Shown piece by piece: positions 37,346 through 46,717 of a stretch of DNA of 64,000 nt; position 1 is the stretch's first letter, and every line of letters begins with the position of its first letter. The translations under genes were made by a program, and so were the position numbers. The DNA is from Paenacidovorax caeni (GTDB lineage: Bacteria > Pseudomonadota > Gammaproteobacteria > Burkholderiales > Burkholderiaceae_C). Location of the stretch: positions 26,063 through 90,062 of the forward strand of contig NZ_CYIG01000010.1 in assembly GCF_001298675.1 (NCBI RefSeq). Direction: 5' to 3'. A model generated the notes under the pieces. That model was not told the origin of the DNA. It made no database searches and saw nothing but the letters and a program-made list of their open reading frames with translations.

Positions 37346-38575
37346 ATGCATCCCCAAGCCCAAGCACTATGGCGCGGCCCGCGCTGGATCCTTGCCATCT
37401 TGCTGGCCCTGCTGGGCATGGTGGGGCCGTTCTCGATCGACACCTACCTGCCGGCCTTCCCGGCCATCACCCAAGCGCTGCAGGCCACCCCGGTGGAAAT
37501 GCAGCAAACGCTGTCGGCCTACCTGTTCGCCTTCGCCTTCATGGCGCTATTCCATGGCGCGCTGTCGGACAGCCTGGGACGCCGGCCCGTGGTGCTGTGG
37601 GGCCTGGCAGTGTTCACCCTGGCCTCGGCGGGCTGTGCGCTATCGGACAGCATTGGGGCGCTGGTGCTGTTCCGCGCGCTGCAGGGCCTGTCCGCCGGCG
37701 CGGGCATTGTGGTGTCGCGCGCCGTCATCCGTGACATGTTCCCACCGGCCCAGGCGCAGCAGGTGATGAGCCAGGTCACCATTTTCTTCGGCGTGGCACC
37801 GGCCATCGCTCCCATCGTCGGCGGCTGGTTGGCGGTGCACCTGGGCTGGCACAGCGTCTTCTGGTTTCTCACCGGTGTAGGCGTGTGCTTGTGGCTGGCC
37901 AATTACCGCTGGCTGCCCGAGTCGCTCCCCCCCAGCGAGCGCCAGCCCATCCATTTCGGCCATCTGCTGCGTGGCTACTGGGAACTGGGGACCAGCCCGC
38001 GCTTCATGCTGTTGGCACTGGCCAGCGGCATTCCGTTCAACGGTATGTTCCTGTACGTGCTGTCGGCCCCGGCCTTCCTCGGCGGCGTGCTGGGGCTGGA
38101 GCCCACGCAGTTCTTCTGGTTCTTCCTGGTCACCATCTCGGGCATCATGGGCGGCGCCTGGATGAGTGGCCGCCTGGCGGGTCGCATCGCGCCAAAGCGC
38201 CAGATCCGCCACGGTTTTCTCATCATGCTGTTGATCGCGGCACTGAACCTCGTGGCCAACCTGCTGCTGGCACCACATGTGCTCTGGGCCCTGCTGCCCA
38301 TCGGCATCTTCTCGTTCGGCTGGGCGCTGATGGTGCCCGTGGTCACGCTGCTGGTGCTGGACCTGCACCCGCAGCGCCGCGGCATGGCGTCGTCACTGCA
38401 GGCCTTCGTCGGCTCCACGGCCAACGGCATCGTGGCGGGCATGGTGGCGCCGCTGGTGATGTATTCCGCCGTGGCACTGGCCAGCGTCTCGCTGCTGCTG
38501 ATGCTCATTGGCCTGGTGGCATGGATCTACCTGCACCACCGCTGGCCGGACATCGGCCGCCATTCCACGCATTGA
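37346..38575 (+). CDS. Bcr/CflA family drug:proton antiporter (MFS)
   Basis: Twelve-helix major facilitator of 409 residues, Bcr/CflA subfamily, which exports drugs such as bicyclomycin or chloramphenicol in relatives. The first helix carries LLGMVGPFSIDTYLPAFP, a Bcr/CflA hallmark; loop 2-3 has HGALSDSLGRRPVVLWG (motif A) and helix 5 has APAIAPIVGGWLAVHLGW (motif C of antiporters). The start at 37346 is used because the open frame upstream runs into the tRNA and its terminator. The real substrate is unknown. Confidence 0.92.
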   Translation: MHPQAQALWRGPRWILAILLALLGMVGPFSIDTYLPAFPAITQALQATPVEMQQTLSAYLFAFAFMALFHGALSDSLGRRPVVLWGLAVFTLASAGCALSDSIGALVLFRALQGLSAGAGIVVSRAVIRDMFPPAQAQQVMSQVTIFFGVAPAIAPIVGGWLAVHLGWHSVFWFLTGVGVCLWLANYRWLPESLPPSERQPIHFGHLLRGYWELGTSPRFMLLALASGIPFNGMFLYVLSAPAFLGGVLGLEPTQFFWFFLVTISGIMGGAWMSGRLAGRIAPKRQIRHGFLIMLLIAALNLVANLLLAPHVLWALLPIGIFSFGWALMVPVVTLLVLDLHPQRRGMASSLQAFVGSTANGIVAGMVAPLVMYSAVALASVSLLLMLIGLVAWIYLHHRWPDIGRHSTH

Positions 38576-38600
38576 GGGTGCGCGTGGACGGCTGCCTGCG

Positions 38601-40070
38601 TCAGCACCGCGGGTGGCGGCGGTCGATCTCGCGCTCCTGGTAGTAGCGCGCCTTTTCGGCATACATGGCCTGGTCGGCACGGTGCACGGCGGCCTCGATC
38701 GACTCCCCCTCCTGGCAGCAGGCAATACCCATAGACAAGCCAACCGCCTGCCCCGGGTAGAACTGGTTGTTCAGCTCCAGCAAGGACAGGATGCGCTCCT
38801 GCACAGCCAGTGCCCCACGTTCATCGGTAGCGGGCAGCAGCACCATGAATTCATCACCGCCAATGCGTGCAGCACAGGCCGGCGCGTCGACCGCCTTGGC
38901 CAGCACCTCGCCCACGCGGCGCAGCATGGCATCGCCCGCGCCATGGCCGTGTTCGTCGTTCGCTTCCTTCAGGCCGTTCATGTCCATGGCCAGAATCGCC
39001 ACCGGCCAGGGGCCCTTGCGCGCGAGACGGTTGAGCTCCTCCATGTAATAGGCCCGGTTGCGCAGCTGCGTCAGCACATCGTGCTTGCCCAGATACTCCA
39101 GGTAAGACTCTGCCTTCTTGCGCGCCGTGATGTCGACGAGCGAGATCAGCACCAGCCCCCAATCCTGCGCATGGCTGTCGAGCACGGCAAACTGCATGTG
39201 AATGTTGAGCAGATCCCCGGACAGTGCGTAGTTGACCACCTCGCGCTGCTGCACCAGCTTGCCGTCCCACAGATCCTGCAGCTGCTCGGCAAAGGACTCG
39301 CGCATCTCGCCGCGGAAAATTTGGTTGATCCGCCCAAGCAGTTCGGCTTTGTCGGCGGCGCCAAACATGGCGAGGGTCTGCCGGTTGACGTCGATGACGC
39401 GGATCTCCTGAAGGCAGCGCGTGACGAACTCCGGATGCACTTTGAGGAAAGTGGCAAAGTCGCGAATGCCCTGGGCGCGCACTTCATCCAGCAGGTGCCG
39501 GATATGGCTGAAGTCCTCGACCCACAGCGACACCGGAGAGTGCTCGAAAAGGTCACGCGCATAACGCTCGCTGCGGCGCAGGCGCTCGGCACCCTGCACT
39601 TCGGCGGTGACATCCTCCAACGACACCAGCACCCGCCCCCAGTGCTCTTCGTGGCCTGGCAGGATGCGCGCATGGATTTGCACGTCCAGGCGACGCCCGT
39701 CGAGGGTGTAGTTCACCGTGCGGTTGGAAAACTCCAGCGCTCCGTGCCACAGCGCCGCCAGCTCATCGATCAGGCGCGCATGCATATCCCCCCGGAACAC
39801 CTCGTCGAGCCGGTCTATCAGCGTGGCCTGATCGGGCGCTGCGAAAAGCACCAGGGTGCGTTGGTTGACCCGTAGCACCTTCAGTGCGGCGCTGCAGGCG
39901 CCCAGCCGCTCCGGGTCCCCCGTCAAGTGCGCGCGAATGTCGCTCACGCCCTCCGCCCTCCAGCGCGTGAACAGCTGCCGCAAGGCGCTGTAATCCTCAA
40001 GCCAGAGCGAGACAGGGGCAAGCTCGAACATGTGTTCGTAGTCCACGCTGGATACAGGGAAAGAAGTCAC
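38601..40070 (-). CDS. GGDEF diguanylate cyclase with two tandem PAS-like domains
   Basis: 489-residue soluble signalling protein. Two related sensor domains of about 140 residues each start with FELAPVSLWLEDYSALRQLF and FEHSPVSLWVEDFSHIRHLL, and both contain an RVNQRTL/DVNRQTL block and end in SLEDVTAE/SLVDITAR. The C-terminal GGDEF domain (about 325-489) has an intact RIGGDEFMVLLP active site, so it should make cyclic-di-GMP. No RxxD inhibitory site precedes it. No membrane segment is seen. The GTG at 40070 is chosen as start because GGAGG lies seven bases upstream; an ATG farther up has no such site. Confidence 0.9.
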   Translation of the reverse strand: MTSFPVSSVDYEHMFELAPVSLWLEDYSALRQLFTRWRAEGVSDIRAHLTGDPERLGACSAALKVLRVNQRTLVLFAAPDQATLIDRLDEVFRGDMHARLIDELAALWHGALEFSNRTVNYTLDGRRLDVQIHARILPGHEEHWGRVLVSLEDVTAEVQGAERLRRSERYARDLFEHSPVSLWVEDFSHIRHLLDEVRAQGIRDFATFLKVHPEFVTRCLQEIRVIDVNRQTLAMFGAADKAELLGRINQIFRGEMRESFAEQLQDLWDGKLVQQREVVNYALSGDLLNIHMQFAVLDSHAQDWGLVLISLVDITARKKAESYLEYLGKHDVLTQLRNRAYYMEELNRLARKGPWPVAILAMDMNGLKEANDEHGHGAGDAMLRRVGEVLAKAVDAPACAARIGGDEFMVLLPATDERGALAVQERILSLLELNNQFYPGQAVGLSMGIACCQEGESIEAAVHRADQAMYAEKARYYQEREIDRRHPRC

Positions 40071-40138
40071 CGGGCACCTCCGCCGCACATTATCGTGAGC
40101 CACCGTGAGCAGCAGCGCGCTCCGCAGGGGAATGAGCC

Positions 40139-40164
40139 AAAAAAAACCGGCCTCGAAGGCCGGT
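40139..40164 (-). terminator. terminator of the DEAD-box helicase gene
   Basis: Minus strand ACCGGCCT-TCG-AGGCCGGT followed by a long T run, 26 bases past the stop. Confidence 0.9.
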
Positions 40165-40189
40165 CTCCCTGCGCTGCGCCCGCAGGCGC

Positions 40190-41986
40190 TCAGCGTGCCG
40201 AATGCGGCGTGCGCTTGCGTGCGTCGTGGGGCACGAAGGGCTTGGCACCACCCGCCTGCTTGTTAAAAGCCGGCTTGCCGCGCCCACCACCCCAGTCACC
40301 GCGCGGTGCGGCCGCCTCGGGGCGACCAAAGCCGCCGCGCGCGCCTTCACCAAATCCGCCCTTGCGGCCATAGCCCTCGTTGTCACGGCGGCCACCACCG
40401 AACCCGGCACGGTCACCACCAAATCCAGGGCGGTCCCCAAAGCCACGCGGCGCGCCCTGGCCGTCAGACATGCGGGGACCGCGCGCTGCACGGTCACCAA
40501 AGGCCGGACGGCCTTCACCACGGCCAAAGCGGCGGTCGCGGCTGTGGTTCTCACGGCCTTCACGTCCGCGGCCGTTACCCTCTGGGCGGCCTTGCGGGAA
40601 GCGCTGGGTGGGCTCCATGCCTGGGATCACCTCCGCCTTGAACGGCTGGCGACTGTAACCTTCGATGTCGAAGATTTTGCGGCGGTCGCGGAACTCGGCG
40701 AACGTGACGGCCAAGCCGTCGCGGCCGGCGCGGCCTGTGCGGCCAATGCGGTGTGTGTAGTCCTCGGCCTTCATGGGCAGACCGAAGTTGAACACGTGGG
40801 TGATGGTGGGCACGTCGATGCCACGCGCTGCCACGTCCGTGGCCACCAGGATCTGCACCTGGCCGTTGCGCAGCGCCATCAGGCGGCGGTTACGCAGACC
40901 CTGGCTCAGTGCGCCGTGCAGCGCCACGGCCGAGAAGCCGTCCTGCTGCAGGTCATTGGCAAGACCATCGCACTCCATCTGGGTGCTGGCGAACACAATA
41001 GCCTGGTCGATGGAGGCGTCGCGCAGCCAGTGGTCAAGCATCTTGCGCTTGTGTTGCGCGTTGTCGGCCCAGAACAGCACTTGCTTGATGTTGGCATGCT
41101 TTTCCTGGGGCGAGTCGATGGTGACCTTCTGCACCGCCGAGCCGTTGTCATGCATCACGCGCATGGCAAGCTGCTGGATGCGCGGCGCAAAGGTGGCGCT
41201 GAACATCATGGTCTGCTTGCGCTGTGCGGTGAGCTGGTTGATTTCGGCCAGATCGTCGGAAAAGCCCAGGTCGAGCATGCGGTCTGCCTCGTCGACCACC
41301 AGGAACTGCACCTGATCGAGCTTGATTTGCATCGAGCGCTGCAGATCCAGCAGGCGACCGGGCGTGGCAACGACGAGGTTGGCGTTTTGCAGCTTGGCGA
41401 TCTGCAGTTGGTAAGGCATGCCGCCCACCACGTTCGCCACACGCAGGCCCTTGCAATGGCGCACCAGATCGATGGCATCGTGTGCCACCTGTTGTGCGAG
41501 TTCGCGTGTCGGGCACAGGATCAGCGCGCCCGGCACGGCGGCCTTGAAGTGGCGCGGGTTGGTCGGGTCCTTGCGACGCGCACGCTTGGGCGCAGCCTCG
41601 CCACGGGCAGCGGCCTCAGCGCACAGGCGCTCGTATTCAGCACGTTCGTTCGCCTGCTGCTCTGCCTGCTGGCGCACCAGGGTGTGCAGCACGGGCAACA
41701 GGAAGGCGGCGGTCTTGCCGCTGCCGGTCTGGCTGGAGACCATCAGGTCGATGAAGTTTTCGCCTTCCACGCCCATGGCCATGGGAATGGCTTTTTCCTG
41801 GACAGCGGTGGGCTGGGTGTAGCCCAGATCGCGAACGGCCTGCACCAACTCGGGGGCAAGGCCCAGACGCACGAAGCCCTCGGGCAACGCAGCGGGAACG
41901 GAAGCAGCCGCAGGGGCCAGGTTTTCAAGAGGCAAGGAGGTATCGGCAGGCGCGGCGTCGCCCTGCATAGCAAGCATGTCGGTCAT
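40190..41986 (-). CDS. rhlE: DEAD-box ATP-dependent RNA helicase (RhlE-like)
   Basis: 598-residue RNA helicase. The Q motif GYTQPTAVQEKAIP is followed by Walker A SSQTGSGKTAAFLLP, the region PTRELAQQ, VVDEADRMLD (DEAD), SATFAPR (SAT) and the second RecA domain with ATDVAARGID and HRIGRTGRAGR. An insert between motifs I and Ia (about 95-140, with charged RAEYERLCAEAAARGEAAPK) is unusual. The tail of about 130 residues is rich in Arg-Gly repeats that bind RNA. Such proteins help ribosome assembly and RNA decay in the cold. A structured leader precedes the start at 41986. Confidence 0.93.
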   Translation of the reverse strand: MTDMLAMQGDAAPADTSLPLENLAPAAASVPAALPEGFVRLGLAPELVQAVRDLGYTQPTAVQEKAIPMAMGVEGENFIDLMVSSQTGSGKTAAFLLPVLHTLVRQQAEQQANERAEYERLCAEAAARGEAAPKRARRKDPTNPRHFKAAVPGALILCPTRELAQQVAHDAIDLVRHCKGLRVANVVGGMPYQLQIAKLQNANLVVATPGRLLDLQRSMQIKLDQVQFLVVDEADRMLDLGFSDDLAEINQLTAQRKQTMMFSATFAPRIQQLAMRVMHDNGSAVQKVTIDSPQEKHANIKQVLFWADNAQHKRKMLDHWLRDASIDQAIVFASTQMECDGLANDLQQDGFSAVALHGALSQGLRNRRLMALRNGQVQILVATDVAARGIDVPTITHVFNFGLPMKAEDYTHRIGRTGRAGRDGLAVTFAEFRDRRKIFDIEGYSRQPFKAEVIPGMEPTQRFPQGRPEGNGRGREGRENHSRDRRFGRGEGRPAFGDRAARGPRMSDGQGAPRGFGDRPGFGGDRAGFGGGRRDNEGYGRKGGFGEGARGGFGRPEAAAPRGDWGGGRGKPAFNKQAGGAKPFVPHDARKRTPHSAR

Positions 41987-42009
41987 GGTTTCTCACGCAA
42001 AACGGGCAA

Positions 42010-42070
42010 CCGCAGGCGCTACCTGCGGCGGCTTCGTTTAATGGTTCAACAACATCAACCATCAAACGAA
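42010..42070 (-). promoter_or_regulatory. structured 5' leader of the DEAD-box helicase gene
   Basis: Two hairpins in the mRNA just before the start: CCGCAGG/CCTGCGG (42010-42016, 42022-42028) and a 13-pair stem with one mismatch, TTCGTTT-ATGGTT against AACCAT-AAACGAA (42033-42046, 42057-42070). They may control translation, for example with temperature. Confidence 0.5.
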
Positions 42071-42164
42071 ACCACAGGGCCGCAGCGGACGGCCAGGGTG
42101 GGCAATGATTGCTACATGCGACAGCGTGTGCGCCGCAGGCAAGGCCCGGTGAGTGAAGGGAGAT

Positions 42165-42199
42165 GCACAAAAAAATTGCACCACCTAGGGCGGTGCAAT
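42165..42199 (-). terminator. terminator after the LivK-like gene
   Basis: Minus strand stem TTGCACC/GGTGCAA (42176-42182, 42192-42198) followed by seven or more T. It separates the binding-protein gene from the helicase leader. Confidence 0.88.
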
Positions 42200-42258
42200 C
42201 TCGCAATTATGACACGACTGGGGTTTTCCCGCAAATCATGCAGGGCGCCCCCTCAATA

Positions 42259-43389
42259 TCAATAGCTGGCAAGCGGCTTGGCCTTGCCGCCTTCAAACGT
42301 CATCACAACCACGGGCGCCTTGATGCGGTTACCCTTGTCGTCATAGGCATATTCACCCATCACGCCCTTGTGGGCGTTTTGGTGGATGTACGCCCCCACC
42401 TTGGCAGGGTCGATAGAGCCGCTCTTCTGCATGGCCTCGCCGATGTTGATGACTTGGTCGTAGTAGAACGGGCTGTACACGTCGGGGTTCTGGCCAAAGC
42501 GCTTAGCGAACTTTTCCTGGAACGCTTTGGCACCGGCGTCGCTGTCCATCAGCATGCCAGCGTAGGCGCAGTACACCACGTCGTTCACGGCGTCGCCACC
42601 GAGCTTGCCCATCTCGGGGCTGCACAAGGTGTCGCCACCGAGCAGCTTGGCACGTACGCCCAGCTGCTTCATCTGGCGTGCCATGGGCGCTGCCTGGGGC
42701 GCGTAGCCGCCGTAGAAGATGGCCTCGGGCTGCTTGGCCTTGAACGTGGTCAGGATGGCCATGAAGTCCGTGGCCTTGTCATTGGTGAACTCGCGCCCCG
42801 CCACCGTCATGCCAAGCTTCTGCGCTTCCTTGGCGAACTCGTCAGCCAGCCCCTGGCCGAAAGCGGTGCGGTCGTCGATGACGCCAACCTTCTTGGCCTT
42901 GAGCACGTTGGCCGCGTAGGCCGCCATGCTGGCACCGGCCTGCACGTCGCTGGCGACGATGCGGAACAGGTTCTTGTAGCCCGACTGCGTGATCTTGGGG
43001 TTGGTGCCCACTGTGGAGACCAGGGTGCCACCATTGTCATACACGCGCGAGGCGGGAATAGTCACACCAGAGCAGTACGGGCCCATGACGTAGCGCACGC
43101 CAGAGTCGACAAACTTCTGCGCCACGGCCACACCGGTCTTAGCGTCGCACTGGTCATCCTCGGAGACCAGTTCAAACTTCAGCGTCTTGCCACCCACGCT
43201 GATCTTGCGTGCATTCAGTTCCTCGATGGCCAGGCGCACACCGTTGTCGTTGTCACGGCCGGCAAAAGTGTTCGGACCCGAAAGGGGACCGCTGTGGCCA
43301 ATTTTGACCACCTGCTCCTGGGCCGAAACGGCCGCACAAGCCAGGGCGGCAGCGGTAGCAAGAAGGGATTTGAACGAAAGCAATTGCAT
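42259..43389 (-). CDS. branched-chain amino acid ABC transporter substrate-binding protein (LivK-like)
   Basis: Periplasmic binding protein of 376 residues, type I fold. A signal peptide (LLSFKSLLATAAALACAAVSAQ) precedes VVKIGHSGPLSGPNTFAGRD, the ligand-binding start of LivJ/LivK proteins; RYVMGPYCSGVTIPASRVY and GVIDDRTAFGQGLADEF follow the family order. The start at 43389 follows GGAG; an upstream start adds nothing conserved. The permease and ATPase genes livHMGF are 14 kb away at 57028-60593 without a binding protein, so this protein may serve them. Confidence 0.92.
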   Translation of the reverse strand: MQLLSFKSLLATAAALACAAVSAQEQVVKIGHSGPLSGPNTFAGRDNDNGVRLAIEELNARKISVGGKTLKFELVSEDDQCDAKTGVAVAQKFVDSGVRYVMGPYCSGVTIPASRVYDNGGTLVSTVGTNPKITQSGYKNLFRIVASDVQAGASMAAYAANVLKAKKVGVIDDRTAFGQGLADEFAKEAQKLGMTVAGREFTNDKATDFMAILTTFKAKQPEAIFYGGYAPQAAPMARQMKQLGVRAKLLGGDTLCSPEMGKLGGDAVNDVVYCAYAGMLMDSDAGAKAFQEKFAKRFGQNPDVYSPFYYDQVINIGEAMQKSGSIDPAKVGAYIHQNAHKGVMGEYAYDDKGNRIKAPVVVMTFEGGKAKPLASY

Positions 43390-43518
43390 GGCGTGTCTCC
43401 GGTAAAAGAATGCGCAAATGAACCCAGGCGCCAAGCGGGTTGCCCAGCGCCTCGGGAGGGGTCTGGATACAGACAGCGGCGGATTATCGCCGCACGCGCC
43501 ACTGCTGCGGCCCGCTTC

Positions 43519-44094
43519 TCACACCGACAGCAGGTGTGTGCGGTAGTGCGCCAGCTCGTCGATGGACTCGTGCACATCGGCCAGCGCCGTGTGCTTCTGG
43601 GCTTTCTTGAAGCTGTTGTAGGCCTCGGGCTTCCAGCGCTTGGCCAGCTCCTTGAGCGTGCTCACGTCGAGGTTGCGGTAATGGAAAAAGGCTTCCAGCC
43701 GCGGCATGTACTTGACGAGAAAGCGCCGGTCCTGGCCAATGCTGTTGCCACACATGGGCGCCGTGCCCTTGGGCACGTACTGGCTCAGGAAGTCAATGAT
43801 CTGCTGCTCGGCCTCGGCCTCGGTGATGGTGGAGGCGCGCACTTTGTCGATCAGGCCGCTTTTGCCGTGGGTGCCCTTGTTCCAGGCATCCATCTGGTCG
43901 AGCTGGGCGTCGCTCTGGTGAATGGCGAACACCGGGCCTTCGACACGCGGCTCCAGGTTCGGGCCGGTGACGATGACGGCGATCTCCAGCAGGCGGTCGG
44001 TCTCGGGCTCAAGGCCGGTCATTTCGCAATCGAGCCAGACCAGGTTCTGCTCGGATTTGGGCAACACAGGGGTGGGGGTAGAGGGTTCGGACAT
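43519..44094 (-). CDS. orn: oligoribonuclease
   Basis: 3'-5' exoribonuclease that degrades two- to five-base RNA fragments, including the pGpG product of cyclic-di-GMP breakdown; 191 residues. DEDD motifs: [21 protein letters not shown] (D and E), [14 protein letters not shown] (D) and [18 protein letters not shown] (H and D). The ATG at 44094 is used; one three codons upstream is possible. It is divergent from the M48 protease gene with 37 bases between starts. Confidence 0.97.
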   Translation of the reverse strand: MSEPSTPTPVLPKSEQNLVWLDCEMTGLEPETDRLLEIAVIVTGPNLEPRVEGPVFAIHQSDAQLDQMDAWNKGTHGKSGLIDKVRASTITEAEAEQQIIDFLSQYVPKGTAPMCGNSIGQDRRFLVKYMPRLEAFFHYRNLDVSTLKELAKRWKPEAYNSFKKAQKHTALADVHESIDELAHYRTHLLSV

Positions 44095-44131
44095 GGCCGG
44101 CATTGTCGCCCATCCCCTACACTCCCCGCGC

Positions 44132-45430
44132 ATGCCCCCACGTGATACCTTGCCGCCCTCGCTGGCGCTGTCCCTGCTGTTCGCCCTGGCGCTGTGCGCC
44201 GGGCTGATGATCAAATTCTGGCTCGCCTCGCGCCAGATCCGCCACGTGGCGCGGCACCGCGCCCAGGTTCCGGCACCCTTTGCCGAGCGCATTCCCCTGG
44301 CGGCCCACCAAAAGGCCGCTGACTACACCCTGGCCAAGGCACGCCTGGGCCTCCTTGACATGGCGCTGGGCGCCGCCGTGCTCGTAGGCTGGACGCTGAT
44401 GGGCGGGCTGGATCTGCTGAACCAGGCCCTGCTGGGCTGGCTGGGCGGCGGCATGGCGCAGCAGTTGGCGCTGCTGGCGGCTTTCGCGCTCATCAGCGGG
44501 CTGATCGACCTGCCGCTGTCGCTGGCGCAAACCTTCGGTGTGGAGCAACGCTTCGGCTTCAATCAAATGACGTGGAAGCTCTGGCTCTCCGACCTGCTCA
44601 AGTCCGCACTGGTAGGCACCCTCATCGGGCTGCCCATCGCCGCGCTGATCCTGTGGCTGATGGGTGCCGCCGGCCCCCTGTGGTGGCTCTGGGCCTGGGG
44701 CGCCTGGATGGGGTTCAACGTGCTGCTGATGTGGATCTACCCCAGCTTCATCGCGCCGCTGTTCAACCGGTTCCAGCCGTTGCAGGACGAGGCGCTCAAG
44801 GCCCGTGTCACGGCCCTCATGCAACGCTGCGGCTTTGCCGCCAAAGGCCTGTTCGTGATGGACGGCAGCCGCCGCAGCGCACATGCCAATGCCTACTTCA
44901 CCGGCTTCGGCGCCGCCAAGCGCGTGGTGTTCTACGACACGCTGCTGCAGCAGCTCACCCCGGCCGAGGTCGAGGCCGTCCTGGCGCACGAGCTGGGCCA
45001 CTTCAAGCACCGCCACATCGCCCAGCGCATGGCGGGACTGTTCGCGCTCAGCCTGGCGGGCTTCGCGCTGCTGGGCTGGCTGTCCACACGCGGCTGGTTC
45101 TACACCGGCCTGGGCGTGGTACCCAACCTCTCACTCGACGGCGCTGCGCCGAACGACGCACTGGCGCTGCTGCTGTTCCTGCTGGCCGTGCCCGTGTTCA
45201 GCTTCTTCATCGCCCCGCTGATGGCCCAATGGTCGCGCCGCCATGAGTTCCAGGCCGACGCCTACGCCATGGCCCAGGCCGACGGCGGCGCCCTCGCTTC
45301 GGCGCTGCTCAAGCTCTACCAGGACAACGCTTCCACGCTCACGCCCGACCCGCTGTACGTGAAGTACTACTACTCGCACCCGCCGGCCACCGAGCGGCTG
45401 GCGCGCCTCCCCTCCCCTGCACACGCATGA
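44132..45430 (+). CDS. M48 (Ste24-type) integral membrane metalloprotease
   Basis: 432-residue protease of the CAAX-protease/Ste24 class with several membrane helices. Zinc motif [13 protein letters not shown], with the third ligand likely the glutamate in [13 protein letters not shown]. It begins [20 protein letters not shown] and has [17 protein letters not shown], a typical Ste24 block. It may cut misfolded membrane proteins. Its stop overlaps the phhB start (ATGA), so M48-phhB-rsgA form a tightly coupled operon. Confidence 0.93.
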   Translation: MPPRDTLPPSLALSLLFALALCAGLMIKFWLASRQIRHVARHRAQVPAPFAERIPLAAHQKAADYTLAKARLGLLDMALGAAVLVGWTLMGGLDLLNQALLGWLGGGMAQQLALLAAFALISGLIDLPLSLAQTFGVEQRFGFNQMTWKLWLSDLLKSALVGTLIGLPIAALILWLMGAAGPLWWLWAWGAWMGFNVLLMWIYPSFIAPLFNRFQPLQDEALKARVTALMQRCGFAAKGLFVMDGSRRSAHANAYFTGFGAAKRVVFYDTLLQQLTPAEVEAVLAHELGHFKHRHIAQRMAGLFALSLAGFALLGWLSTRGWFYTGLGVVPNLSLDGAAPNDALALLLFLLAVPVFSFFIAPLMAQWSRRHEFQADAYAMAQADGGALASALLKLYQDNASTLTPDPLYVKYYYSHPPATERLARLPSPAHA

Positions 45431-45756
45431 CTACCATGTTCCCGAAAAAAGACTGGTCAACCCAGGAACGGCGAGCGCTGACAGCTATCGAAATTGAAGC
45501 AAACCTGGCACAGCATCCGGGCTGGCAACTGCACGCAGGCGCCCTTGAGAAAACCTACCGCTTCGCCAACTACCACGAGACCATGGCGTTCGTGAATGCG
45601 GTGGCCTTCATCGCCCACGCGCAGGACCACCACCCCGACCTGTCGGTGCACTACGGCCGCTGCGTGGTGCGCCTCAACACGCACGATGTGCAGGGCATCT
45701 CGGGCACGGATTTCGAGTGTGCGGCGCGCATCGACGCGCTGCTGGCCGCTCCATGA
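45427..45756 (+). CDS. phhB: 4a-hydroxytetrahydrobiopterin dehydratase
   Basis: PCD/DCoH enzyme, 109 residues, which recycles the pterin cofactor of aromatic hydroxylases. The signature is FANYHETMAFVNAVAFIAHAQDHHPDLSVHYGRC (shown in part: IAHAQDHHPDLSVHYG), followed by VRLNTHDVQGIS. No phenylalanine hydroxylase gene is in the window. Residues about 16-26 (ALTAIEIEANL) are encoded by a copy of the dispersed repeat. It overlaps the genes on both sides by four bases. Confidence 0.93.
   Translation: MTTMFPKKDWSTQERRALTAIEIEANLAQHPGWQLHAGALEKTYRFANYHETMAFVNAVAFIAHAQDHHPDLSVHYGRCVVRLNTHDVQGISGTDFECAARIDALLAAP
45472..45503 (-). repeat. dispersed palindromic repeat, copy 10 (inside phhB)
   Basis: Partial copy in frame: AGCGCTGACAGCTATCG, AAATTGAAGC. 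It encodes the first helix region of the dehydratase. Confidence 0.6.
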
Positions 45757-46703
45757 GCGCGCGTGAAGGCCTGGTGGTGGCCAGCCACGGGCGCCACTGC
45801 GTGGTCGAAACGCCCGACGGCGAACGCCGCATCTGCCACCCGCGCGGCAAGAAAAGCCAGGCCGTGGTGGGCGACCAGGTGCGCTGGCTCGCGCCGCCCC
45901 CCGGCCAGGGCGACGAAGGCACCATCGAAAAAGTGCTGCCCCGGCGCAACCTGTTCTACCGCCAGGACGAAATCCGTACCAAGTCGTTCGCAGCCAACCT
46001 GGACCAGGTGCTGATCCTGATCGCTGCAGAGCCGGTGTTCTCGGAGAGCCAGCTCGCACGCGCCCTGATTGCCGCCGAGGCCGAAGGCATCACGCCGCTG
46101 ATCGCGCTGAACAAAAGCGACCTGGTGGAGCCCTTCGCGCGCGCCTGGGAACGGCTGCTGCCCTACCGCCACATGGCCGGCAAGGCGGGGCCAGGCAGCC
46201 ACCACTACAACGTGCTGCCGCTGTCCCTGGCGCAATCGGGCGAAGCGGACCGCGCCGCGCTGCTGCAGCACCTGCAAGGCAAGGCCACGCTGGTGCTGGG
46301 CCCATCGGGCGCGGGCAAGAGCACGCTCATCAACCTGCTGGTGCCGGGGGCTTCGGTGCTCACGGGCGAAATTTCGCAGGCGCTCAACTCCGGCAAGCAC
46401 ACCACCACGAGTACCGCCTGGTACTGGGTGGACCAGGCGCGCACCACCGCGCTCATCGACTCGCCCGGCTTTCAGGAGTTCGGCCTGCGCCACCTCGCGC
46501 CCACCGATCTGGCACGCTGCATGCCCGACATCGGCGCACACGCGAACGCGTGCAAGTTCTACAACTGCACGCATCTGCATGAGCCCGGGTGCGCGGTGCA
46601 ATTACAGGTCGAATCGGACTCCAGGCCAGGCACGATAAGCGCTAACCGCTACAAAATTTATAAAGAACTATTCGCGGAGTTGAGCGAGGCGCCGCGCTAC
46701 TGA
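45753..46703 (+). CDS. rsgA: ribosome small subunit GTPase RsgA
   Basis: Circularly permuted GTPase that checks 30S maturation, 316 residues. OB domain at about 1-75 (GLVVASHGRHCVVETPDGE), then the permuted G motifs: G4 LNKSDL, G1 LGPSGAGKSTLINLL, G3 DSPGFQEF, and the C-terminal zinc site CKFYNCTHLHEPGCAV. Residues about 293-306 (ISANRYKIYKEL) in the last helix match a copy of the dispersed repeat. Last gene of the M48-phhB-rsgA operon, joined to phhB by ATGA. Confidence 0.96.
   Translation: MSAREGLVVASHGRHCVVETPDGERRICHPRGKKSQAVVGDQVRWLAPPPGQGDEGTIEKVLPRRNLFYRQDEIRTKSFAANLDQVLILIAAEPVFSESQLARALIAAEAEGITPLIALNKSDLVEPFARAWERLLPYRHMAGKAGPGSHHYNVLPLSLAQSGEADRAALLQHLQGKATLVLGPSGAGKSTLINLLVPGASVLTGEISQALNSGKHTTTSTAWYWVDQARTTALIDSPGFQEFGLRHLAPTDLARCMPDIGAHANACKFYNCTHLHEPGCAVQLQVESDSRPGTISANRYKIYKELFAELSEAPRY
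46631..46668 (-). repeat. dispersed palindromic repeat, copy 11 (inside rsgA)
   Basis: Partial degenerate copy in frame: ATAAGCGCTAACCGCTACA, then AAATTTATAAAGAAC. Near the rsgA C-terminus. Confidence 0.55.
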
Positions 46704-46717
46704 AGAGAGGTACTGCC

